A DNA stretch of 21,242 nt from CAYSLA01 sp964431685 (GTDB lineage: Bacteria; Armatimonadota; UBA5829): NCBI GenBank assembly GCA_964431685.1, contig CAYSLA010000050.1, positions 1-21,242 on the forward strand, written 5' to 3'. The notes under the pieces are model-generated. The model saw only the letters and a program-made list of their open reading frames with translations, did not search any database and had not been told where the DNA came from. Shown piece by piece: positions 1-6,368 of the stretch. Position numbers and translations under genes: made by a program. Each line of letters opens with the position of its first letter. Within the stretch, counting starts at the first letter, position 1.

Positions 1-24
1 GAGAAGCACGATTGTCCCGCACAC

Positions 25-92
25 TGTCATTCCGACCAGAAGGAGGAATCTCACCCTCGCAACGGAGATTTCTCCTTGCGGTCGAAATGACA
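25..92. repeat. Long imperfect inverted repeat (TGTCATTCCGAC type)
   Basis: Two 28-nt arms (25-52 and 65-92) are reverse complements at 24 of 28 positions, separated by 12 nt. The outer ends read TGTCATT and AATGACA. A related half-copy starting TGTCATTCCGA and containing GGAGGAATC lies at 10403-10429. The element is non-coding and sits downstream of surE. Short dispersed palindromes of this type are common between genes in many bacteria; whether it acts as a transcription or mRNA-stability element is unknown. Confidence 0.7.
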
Positions 93-108
93 TGAATTTT
101 TCGGCCTA

Positions 109-213
109 GCGGAACACCTCCCCCTCCACCCTCCCTTTCGGAGAGGGCTAGGGAAAGGTCGGCGGAACACCTCCCTATCCCCCCTCCGTTTCGGAGGGGG
201 TTAGGGGGAGGTC
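109..213. repeat. Two tandem ~53-bp GC-rich units with hairpins
   Basis: Two adjacent units start with GCGGAACACCTCCC (109 and 162) and end with AGGTC (160 and 213). The second unit contains a perfect 9-bp stem (180-188 with 192-200) around a TTT loop. The surE stop codon (201-203) lies in the second unit, so the last residues of SurE are encoded by the repeat. The hairpin directly follows the surE stop and could end or stabilise the transcript. No T-run follows, so a classical intrinsic terminator is not claimed. Confidence 0.65.
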
Positions 214-977
214 AAGAGACTCTCAAGTCCCCAGGATCCAAGTGCCTGAAGCGTGCCGCGGTCGGTCAAGTCCAGATGAATCGGTGTGACGGAAATGCGG
301 TTGTGGGCTATCGCATACACGTCCGTACCCTCGACCAGATGATCCACAGGCACGTCTCCTCCAAGCCAGTAGTAGTCACGACCCATCGGATCTCGGCGCT
401 TTTCCAGGACCCCTTCATAGGTGCGCTTGCCAGCCGCTGTGACCTCGACACCCGCTATCTCGCCGTCAGGCACGCCAGGTACGTTCACATTTACAAGCGT
501 CCCGTCAGGCAGCGACTTCTCTGATACCAACCGAACAATCTGCGCACCCACACGAGCTGCCGTTTCATACCGAACATTGGCATCGTAGCTGGCAACTGAC
601 AGCGCGACCGATGGCAGCCCCGCCACTGTTCCCTCCATAGCCGCGGAGACTGTGCCTGAATATGTGAGGTCCCATCCAAGATTGGGTCCGTGGTTGATAC
701 CCGACACCACAACGTCGAACTCCACGCCCAACGCCCCCAACATGGCAAGGCTTACGCAGTCAGAGGGAGTGCCGCTACACGCATAGCCCGTTGACCCGTC
801 CGCGAGCCGTACTTCTTTAAGCCGCAGCGGTTTGTGAAGCGTTATGGAATGGCCGCACGCGCTGCGCTGTCTGTCGGGCGCCACCACGTGGACCTCCCCT
901 ATCTCCGACAAAGCCGCCCGCAGTGCTAGAATTCCATCAGCGTGAATGCCATCATCGTTTGTGATTAGAATATTCAT
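201..977 (-). CDS. surE: 5'/3'-nucleotidase SurE (survival protein E)
   Basis: SurE is a cytoplasmic metal-dependent phosphatase that removes phosphate from 5'- and 3'-nucleoside monophosphates and some short polyphosphates, and is linked to stationary-phase survival. The 258-residue length is normal for the family. Visible motifs are NDDG at residues 7-10 (metal-binding D8 and D9), APDRQRSACGHS at 33-44 (S39 is the usual metal/phosphate ligand), SGTPSDC at 68-74 and SGINHGPNLG at 92-101 (N95 metal ligand). It starts at ATG 977 with only a weak Shine-Dalgarno. It is the last gene of the minus-strand run lut-ubiD-ubiX-ubiA-surE, separated from ubiA by 83 bp that carry a palindrome. The final residues LTSP and the TAA stop come from a downstream GC-rich repeat, so the natural C-terminus may have been altered slightly. 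Confidence 0.96.
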   Translation of the reverse strand: MNILITNDDGIHADGILALRAALSEIGEVHVVAPDRQRSACGHSITLHKPLRLKEVRLADGSTGYACSGTPSDCVSLAMLGALGVEFDVVVSGINHGPNLGWDLTYSGTVSAAMEGTVAGLPSVALSVASYDANVRYETAARVGAQIVRLVSEKSLPDGTLVNVNVPGVPDGEIAGVEVTAAGKRTYEGVLEKRRDPMGRDYYWLGGDVPVDHLVEGTDVYAIAHNRISVTPIHLDLTDRGTLQALGSWGLESLLTSP

Positions 978-1001
978 CTCAATACACTATTGCAAGGAAT
1001 A

Positions 1002-1039
1002 ATAGGTCCTATAAGACTTATGCGACGTATAAGACCTAT
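1002..1039. repeat. Palindromic repeat between ubiA and surE
   Basis: ATAGGTC (1002-1008) and GACCTAT (1033-1039) form a 7-bp inverted pair. Between them lie further near-repeats of the ATAAGAC/GTATAAGAC type. The AT-rich element occupies the only sizeable gap in the surE operon. It may modulate read-through from ubiA into surE, but this is inference; no promoter with a good -35 box was found here. Confidence 0.5.
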
Positions 1040-1060
1040 AATCCTTCTCGGCCGCATATT

Positions 1061-1933
1061 TCACCTGAGCACATCCACACACGCGAACACAAGCACAACA
1101 ACGCTCACGACGCCGTTCACGGTGAAGAATGCCGTATTGACCCGCGAGAAATCGTCCGCGGATACCAGGCTCAGTTCGTAGGCCAGTGCCATTGCCGCTA
1201 CTGCAACCCCGACATAGTAAAGAGAACCCAGCCCGCACAGATATCCGAACCAGAACAGGCAACCGGCACTGCACGCGTGAAGAACTCGGCTGACCCACAA
1301 CGCACGACCGGCCCCGAGTCGCGACGGCAGTGAGAAAAGACCGGTGCGCCGGTCGTAGTCGATATCCTGCAGCGAGTAGATGATATCGAAACCGGCAGTC
1401 CAGCATGTCACTGCAGCACTGAGAACCATCGACGGGAAGCCGATTGTGCCGGTCACCGCTATCCACGCCCCGACTGGAGCGATTCCAAGGGCCGTCCCCA
1501 GCCAGATGTGTGAGAGGCTGGTGAAACGTTTGGAGTATGAGTAGCCGAGCACCGCGACCAGCGCGACCGGAGAGAGACTCAGTGCCAGCCGGTTTAGCTT
1601 GTAGGCCGCAAATACCAGGGCCAATGCACCTGTCACTGTGAGCAGCCAGGCCGCGGCAAGCGAAACCTGCCGGTTTGGAAGAGCACGGTTCGCCGTGCGA
1701 GGGTTCGCTGCGTCCACGTCAACGTCTACGATGCGGTTGAACGTCATTGCGGCCGTTCGTCCGCCCACAAGCGCTAGCAGAATCCACCCCAGAACACTCC
1801 ATTTCGGTATGCCGTGCGCAGCGACTACGGCGGATGTCAGCGCGAAAGGCATGGCGAATACGGTGTGCTCGAACTTGATCATCTCCAGCAGCACACCTAC
1901 TTTGCGCGCACCGGACGCTATCGGACTACTCAC
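1061..1933 (-). CDS. ubiA: UbiA-family polyprenyltransferase (menaquinone type, MqnP-like)
   Basis: This integral-membrane enzyme transfers a polyprenyl chain from its diphosphate to an aromatic acid in quinone synthesis. Two aspartate-rich motifs are visible: NRIVDVDVD with N66, D70 and D74, and DIIYSLQDIDYDRR with D183, D190 and D194 (numbered from the chosen start). They are embedded in about eight hydrophobic segments. IKFEHTVFAMPFAL near the N-terminus is typical of the 4-hydroxybenzoate/1,4-dihydroxy-6-naphthoate transferase group. The GTG at 1933 was chosen (290 residues) because it overlaps the ubiX stop by 8 nt and places about 18 residues before the first helix, as in homologues. 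A longer frame would run far into ubiX; ATG 1882 is the fallback. With UbiD and UbiX encoded upstream, the likely role is the prenylation step of futalosine-derived menaquinone (MqnP), but the mqnABCD genes are not in this window. Confidence 0.9.
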   Translation of the reverse strand: MSSPIASGARKVGVLLEMIKFEHTVFAMPFALTSAVVAAHGIPKWSVLGWILLALVGGRTAAMTFNRIVDVDVDAANPRTANRALPNRQVSLAAAWLLTVTGALALVFAAYKLNRLALSLSPVALVAVLGYSYSKRFTSLSHIWLGTALGIAPVGAWIAVTGTIGFPSMVLSAAVTCWTAGFDIIYSLQDIDYDRRTGLFSLPSRLGAGRALWVSRVLHACSAGCLFWFGYLCGLGSLYYVGVAVAAMALAYELSLVSADDFSRVNTAFFTVNGVVSVVVLVFACVDVLR

Positions 1934-2618
1934 GCTCCTCGCCCCAGTCTGCAGTAAGCCTGCGGGAACTCCCCAGAACCCGCAGAACACGATCCACAAC
2001 GAACTCTGCCGCATCCTCCAGTGACTTCGGACCATTGTAGAACGCCGGACAGGCCGGCAGGATTACGGCTCCAGCTTCGGCGAGCGTTGTCATATTGCGC
2101 AAGTGAATCAGATTCAGAGGGGTTTCCCGGGTGACGAGCACGAGCTTTCTGCGCTCCTTTAGACATACATCCGCTGCTCGCTCAATGAGGTTAGACGATA
2201 CACCGGACGCAATCCTGCCGAGTGTGCCCATTGAACACGGGATGACTACCATACCTTCATACTCGTGCGATCCGCTGGCGGGCGGAGCAGACAGGTCTGA
2301 GTTGTCCAGCACCACGAACCGCGGGAGGACGCCGAGGTCCTCCCCTACGGGAACCGCCTCAGGCAGAAGGCCGCTGACTGTGTCAATGTCGAGCTCATTG
2401 CGCATTACTACGCGCGAGTGCTCAGTCGATGTCAGATAGACCGTGTCGTAGTCTTTGGCCACGGCTTCAAGGAGCATCCTTGCATAGATCATGCCGCTCG
2501 CGCCGGTGACAGCTACCAGGAGGCGGACACACCGGTCCGCCGCCTTGATGGGACGGCCCTGAATCAGGTTCAGGGTGAAATCCCGTCCCACCGTGTCGCC
2601 ATGGGTCTGTTCAGCCAA
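1926..2618 (-). CDS. ubiX: UbiX-family flavin prenyltransferase (prenyl-FMN synthase)
   Basis: UbiX joins a dimethylallyl group to FMN, making the prenyl-FMN cofactor that the neighbouring UbiD decarboxylase needs. The Rossmann-like start VRLLVAVTGASG (residues 31-42) is the family N-terminus, and the rest follows the flavoprotein fold to 230 residues. The start is TTG 2618, supported by GGGAGGA (2633-2627) 8 nt upstream and an 8-nt overlap with ubiD. This leaves about 30 extra residues before the usual start. Residue 31 is encoded by GTC and cannot start; GTG 2591 is the only other likely in-frame start. Much of the extension is encoded by a 40-bp nested palindrome (2550-2589) of a repeat family found elsewhere in the window. 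The gene is translationally coupled on both sides. Confidence 0.93.
   Translation of the reverse strand: MAEQTHGDTVGRDFTLNLIQGRPIKAADRCVRLLVAVTGASGMIYARMLLEAVAKDYDTVYLTSTEHSRVVMRNELDIDTVSGLLPEAVPVGEDLGVLPRFVVLDNSDLSAPPASGSHEYEGMVVIPCSMGTLGRIASGVSSNLIERAADVCLKERRKLVLVTRETPLNLIHLRNMTTLAEAGAVILPACPAFYNGPKSLEDAAEFVVDRVLRVLGSSRRLTADWGEERE
2550..2589. repeat. Nested palindrome, 17-bp core family, inside ubiX
   Basis: Outer arms GGGACGG (2550-2556) and CCGTCCC (2583-2589) enclose a core CCTGAATCAGGTTCAGG (2558-2574), which differs at one base from the window-wide consensus CCTGAATCAAGTTCAGG. It is translated in frame as part of the UbiX N-terminal extension (FTLNLIQGRP). It resembles, in general behaviour only, protein-coding palindromic elements such as the Rickettsia RPEs. 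Confidence 0.75.
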
Positions 2619-4059
2619 TTCCCAGTTCCTCCCAGATGCTGTCCACTCGTTTTCTCACGGCCTCGCTCATCCGGATGTCTTCAGGCCACTGCCGGAAGTG
2701 ACCCTCGCCCTCGATCTTGCGTGTCGCGTCTATACCCATCTTTGAGCCAAATAGCGCTTGAGGCGCGGCATGGTCCAGAACGTCCACAGGGCCATCGGAG
2801 AAGAACACGTCACGGCGCGGGTCGATATTGCTGCCCAGGCGCCAGATTACCTCGCTCATATCCTGAACGTTGACCTCGGAATCAAAGATCACGATGATCT
2901 TCGTCAACATCATCTGACCCAGCCCCCACAGCGCGCTCACAACCTTTCGAGCCTGCATCGGATAACGCTTGTCAATGGAGACAAACGCCAAATTGTGGAA
3001 AATGCCTTCAATTGGCAAATTGATGTCCACTATCTCCGGAAGCTGCATCTGAAGCAGAGGCAGGAAGATTCTCTCAGTCGCCTTGCCCATCCAGCAGTCC
3101 TCCATTGGAGGCTTGCCCACTATGGTTGCCGGATATATCGGGTTCGCCCTGTGCGTCACGGCAGTCACGTGGAAGACGGGATAGTGCTCTGCCGGAGAGT
3201 AGTAACCGGTGTGGTCTCCGAACGGCCCCTCAAGGCGACGCTCACCCGGGTCGACATACCCTTCAATCACAATCTCCGCGTCCGCTGGGACTTCAATATC
3301 GACCGTCTTGCATTGCACCATATCCACTGGCGCCTCTCGAAGGAAACCGGCGAAGAGCATCTCGTCGAAGTCCTCTGGAAGCGGTGCAGTGGCAGCATAG
3401 GTGATGGCGGGATCGCCGCCCAGGGCGACTGCAACGGGCATCCGGCGTCCAAGCTTCTCATATCCTGCATAGTGTCTGGCGCCAACCTTGTGCACGTGCC
3501 AGTGCATGCCCGTGGTCTGTGCGTCATAGACGTGCATACGATACATTCCCACATTGCGCGCACCCGTTTGCGGGTCCTTTGTGAATACCATCGGAAGCGT
3601 GATAAAAGGCCCGCCGTCCCCCGGCCAGCACGTCAAAACGGGCAGAATGTCCAGACTGGCTTCTTCTCCCACGTAAACCACTTCCTGGCAAGGCCCACTG
3701 CTCACCCGCCGGGGAAGCCATGAGGCAAAGCCAAGCAGCTTGGGCAAAGAGGCCAGTTTCTCCAGCCAACCATCGGGAGGTTTGGTGTGCAGAAGACCCC
3801 GGATGCGCATCCCAATGTCATCCAACGAAGCAGCGCCAAGAGCCATGGACATCCGCCTGGTTGATCCATAATGGTTGATGAGCACCGGCATCTTGTGGCC
3901 GCGAACGTTCTCAAAAAGCAGAGCCGGCCCGCCGGACTTGATGACTCTGTCGGCAATCTCCGTGATTTCAAGGGTTGCGCTCACTTCCGCAGAGATACGC
4001 ACGAGTTCGTGTTCCGATTCGAGCCTGGATATGAAGTCTCTCAGGTCCGCGTAGGCCAT
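2611..4059 (-). CDS. ubiD: UbiD-family prenyl-FMN-dependent decarboxylase (menaquinone type)
   Basis: This cytoplasmic, reversible decarboxylase uses prenyl-FMN made by UbiX to remove the aromatic carboxylate after prenylation in quinone synthesis. The 482-residue length is typical of the UbiD/MqnL group. Residues 169-178 (NVGMYRMHVY, R174) match the prenyl-FMN and substrate-binding strand. LEGPFGDHTG at 276-285 carries the conserved acidic pair (E277 and D282) that forms the catalytic Arg-Glu-Glu/Asp network. It starts at ATG 4059 with AGGGGA 7 nt upstream inside the end of the preceding gene (3-nt gap). Its stop overlaps ubiX by 8 nt. A different UbiD substrate (another aromatic acid) cannot be excluded from sequence alone, but the adjacent UbiX and UbiA favour quinone synthesis. 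Confidence 0.94.
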   Translation of the reverse strand: MAYADLRDFISRLESEHELVRISAEVSATLEITEIADRVIKSGGPALLFENVRGHKMPVLINHYGSTRRMSMALGAASLDDIGMRIRGLLHTKPPDGWLEKLASLPKLLGFASWLPRRVSSGPCQEVVYVGEEASLDILPVLTCWPGDGGPFITLPMVFTKDPQTGARNVGMYRMHVYDAQTTGMHWHVHKVGARHYAGYEKLGRRMPVAVALGGDPAITYAATAPLPEDFDEMLFAGFLREAPVDMVQCKTVDIEVPADAEIVIEGYVDPGERRLEGPFGDHTGYYSPAEHYPVFHVTAVTHRANPIYPATIVGKPPMEDCWMGKATERIFLPLLQMQLPEIVDINLPIEGIFHNLAFVSIDKRYPMQARKVVSALWGLGQMMLTKIIVIFDSEVNVQDMSEVIWRLGSNIDPRRDVFFSDGPVDVLDHAAPQALFGSKMGIDATRKIEGEGHFRQWPEDIRMSEAVRKRVDSIWEELGIG

Positions 4060-4062
4060 TGG

Positions 4063-6216
4063 CTATTCCCCTGACTCCTTGATAATCTGCGCGGTGTGCC
4101 GAACCTGCACTGGAATCCCACGCGCATCGAGTCCGCCCCGAATCTGCATAATGCATCCGGGACAGTCAGTGACAACGCAAGAAGCACCGGTCGCCTCAAT
4201 GTTGGCAATCTTCCGCGACAGAATGGAATTCGATATCTCGGCCTGTTTGACAGAGTAGCTACCGGCAAACCCGCAGCATTCGTCAGAGTCCTTCATCTCG
4301 ACGAACCCTCCGGCGGCTCCCTGAATGATCGCACGAGCGCATCCGGAGGTACCAAGCCCGCGAACCTGATGACAGGGATCGTGATATGTAAGCTTTCCGA
4401 CTCCAGTCTCTTCTAATGTGATCCCCAGCGTCTCACTTGCGAACTCGGAGAAGTCCACTATCCGATCAGCCAAAGCAAGCGCTCTTTCCTTGAGAGGGCC
4501 AGGAGCAAGCAACTCCGGCAGGTTGGTCTTGAGCATAACAGCGCACGTGGGACAGCCAGTGACTATGTGGTCCGCGCCAGTCTTCTCCAGAACCAGGAGG
4601 TTTGCCTCGGCCAGCTGCCGCGCAGTCTTCCTGTCTCCAGCATACAAAGCAGGCGCTCCGCAGCACGACTGGCCTTTTGGGAAGAATACCGAACATCCGT
4701 GGTCCACAAGGACGTCTCGGATCGCCTCGCCAATCTCAGGCTCAACAAAGTCAATCACACAACCGGCGTACAGGGCAACTTTGCGTGAACCCTCCGGATT
4801 CGATACCTCAGGAACTCGGTCCCGCAGAAACAAATCCGCCAGAGCAGGAAATACCCGATCACCCATCTCGACGCCGGGCAGAGGCAAGGCCGTTACGCGG
4901 CCGTCGTCCGTGAACAGGCCTTGAACAGACCGAGCCATCCGCAGCATCAGATGGAAGAGACCGGGGTGTCTGAGCCCTGAGAGTGCCGCGCGGCTGGTCA
5001 GCGATAATCCGTGTGCGGTCAGGAGTCTCTTCCGCAGGGCCAGCACCATCTTGGGTGTGTCGATAAGGGAGGGACATATTGCCGCGCATTGGCTGCATCC
5101 GGTACAGATGTTGACGGTGTCCTCGCATTCATCCAGTCCGCGGTAGTAGCTTGTAAGCACAGCCCCAATACCGCCCATGTAGGCATTCGAGAACGCGTGG
5201 CCGCCGATGGAGTGAAACACAGGGCACAGATTCAGACAAGCACCGCACTTGACGCAGTACAGCGCCTCACGGAGTTCTTCGTCTTCGGCCATTTTCAGCC
5301 GCCCGTTGTCTACAAAGACTACATGTACCTCTTTGGGCCCGTGGACTCCCAAGGCAAGCGTCTTTTCGATATCGGTGGTGCGGCTGGGTCCAGTTATGAA
5401 CGAAACATAGGCTGTCTGCTTCTGGCCGGTCCCGCTCTTGGAGAGCACCTTCAGGATCGAGACCGCATCATCCATTGTCTCGACAAGCTTCTCATAGCCA
5501 ACAACAGCAACGTGTATGGGAGGCAGCGTTGTAACAAGTCGGTCGTTTCCTTCGTTCGCAACAATCACCAGCGTGCCGGTCTCAGCTATCAGGGCGTTAG
5601 CGCCCGATATGCCCATATCGGCTTCAACGAACTTGCGACGAAGCTGATCCCTGGCAAACTGCACCAACTCCGCCACATCGGGTTGCAGGTTGTATCCGGC
5701 CACCTTGCTGAAGAGTTCGGCCACTTCCTCGCGTGTCTTGTGCATCGCAGGCTGGGTGAAGTGCGATGGCGGCTCGCCGGCAAGCTGGATGATGTACTCT
5801 CCGAGATCAGTCTCCACTACCTCGAGCCCATCATCCTGGAGACGACGATTCAGTTCTATCTCCTCGGTGAGCATCGACTTCATTTTCACAATCGACTTCA
5901 CGCCACGCTCTTTGGCGAGTCGCTTGACAATGTCGCTTGCGGCGGCTGAGTCTGTCGCCTGGTGAACCACGACGCCCACGGCTTCGGCCTCGGCTTTGAA
6001 TCGCTCAAAGAGCTCCGGAAGCCGCGACACACACTTTTCTTTGACTCGGCGAACTTCCTTCTGCGAAGCGGCCAGGTCAAACCCCTCCATTGAGGCCGAT
6101 CTGGCATCTTTGTATGCCTCGTGGCTGCGTGCTATCGCGGTCTGCAGATTCTCGTCCGCCAGAGCCCGTCTAGTCTTTTCTCGCTGCTTACTAACCCGTG
6201 ACACAGGCACATCCAT
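4063..6216 (-). CDS. LUD-domain iron-sulfur oxidoreductase, LutB-LutA fusion
   Basis: One 717-residue polypeptide joins two proteins that are usually separate in lactate-utilisation operons. Residues ~65-300 are a LUD (LutB-type) domain ending in GPSRTTDIEKTLALGVHGP (276-294). Two ferredoxin-type 4Fe-4S motifs follow: CVKCGACLNLCP (321-332) and CTGCSQCAAICP (371-382). Two CCG (cysteine-rich, LutA/GlpC/HdrB-type) domains complete it, with SCCGAP at 517-522, GCPTC at 554-558, ECCGFAG at 646-652 and DCPGC at 684-688. The expected role is cytoplasmic or membrane-associated oxidation of L-lactate or another 2-hydroxyacid, with electrons passed to quinone. No LutC is present. It is the first gene of the quinone-synthesis operon, 3 nt before ubiD, and has a promoter at 6280-6251. 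The ATG 6216 start has only a weak Shine-Dalgarno. The substrate is inferred from family, not proven. Confidence 0.9.
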   Translation of the reverse strand: MDVPVSRVSKQREKTRRALADENLQTAIARSHEAYKDARSASMEGFDLAASQKEVRRVKEKCVSRLPELFERFKAEAEAVGVVVHQATDSAAASDIVKRLAKERGVKSIVKMKSMLTEEIELNRRLQDDGLEVVETDLGEYIIQLAGEPPSHFTQPAMHKTREEVAELFSKVAGYNLQPDVAELVQFARDQLRRKFVEADMGISGANALIAETGTLVIVANEGNDRLVTTLPPIHVAVVGYEKLVETMDDAVSILKVLSKSGTGQKQTAYVSFITGPSRTTDIEKTLALGVHGPKEVHVVFVDNGRLKMAEDEELREALYCVKCGACLNLCPVFHSIGGHAFSNAYMGGIGAVLTSYYRGLDECEDTVNICTGCSQCAAICPSLIDTPKMVLALRKRLLTAHGLSLTSRAALSGLRHPGLFHLMLRMARSVQGLFTDDGRVTALPLPGVEMGDRVFPALADLFLRDRVPEVSNPEGSRKVALYAGCVIDFVEPEIGEAIRDVLVDHGCSVFFPKGQSCCGAPALYAGDRKTARQLAEANLLVLEKTGADHIVTGCPTCAVMLKTNLPELLAPGPLKERALALADRIVDFSEFASETLGITLEETGVGKLTYHDPCHQVRGLGTSGCARAIIQGAAGGFVEMKDSDECCGFAGSYSVKQAEISNSILSRKIANIEATGASCVVTDCPGCIMQIRGGLDARGIPVQVRHTAQIIKESGE

Positions 6217-6250
6217 CCATTTCCGCGCGTTCCATGGGTGCGCATCACTG

Positions 6251-6280
6251 ATTATGCTACACTCAGCGGGCGCTCGTCAA
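6251..6280 (-). promoter_or_regulatory. Putative sigma-70-type promoter for the lut-ubiD operon
   Basis: On the minus strand, TTGACG (6280-6275) and CATAAT (6256-6251, five of six consensus bases) are separated by 18 nt. This predicts transcription from about 6244 and a short leader to ATG 6216. It lies back to back with the promoter of the GH2 gene. Confidence 0.5.
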
Positions 6281-6299
6281 ACAAAACGCGATAGCAATG

Positions 6300-6328
6300 T
6301 TGACCCACGGAGCGTAATGTGTCAAAAT
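6300..6328 (+). promoter_or_regulatory. Putative sigma-70-type promoter for the GH2 gene
   Basis: TTGACC (6300-6305), a 17-nt spacer and CAAAAT (6323-6328) predict a start of transcription near 6335. If correct, the ATG at 6327 lies upstream of the transcript, and the GTG at 6369 with its GAGGT Shine-Dalgarno is the true translation start. The -35 box and spacer match two other promoters in the window (12790 and 15818). Confidence 0.45.
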
Positions 6329-6368
6329 GCATGGCAACGTCCCGACATTATCCGTGAGGTATATTTCC

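Noticed and set aside
109..213. Possible CRISPR array
   Set aside because: Only two directly adjacent units without spacers and no cas genes.
1882..2035. Longer UbiA start deep inside ubiX (2035)
   Set aside because: It would overlap ubiX by about 110 nt and add residues unlike the family; GTG 1933 fits better.
2758..3723. 321-codon open frame on the plus strand opposite ubiD
   Set aside because: It is fully antisense to a well-supported UbiD gene and its translation shows no domain; long shadow frames are expected in GC-rich coding DNA.
5011..5949. 312-codon plus-strand open frame opposite the LUD fusion gene
   Set aside because: Antisense shadow of a gene with intact cysteine motifs; no recognisable protein features.
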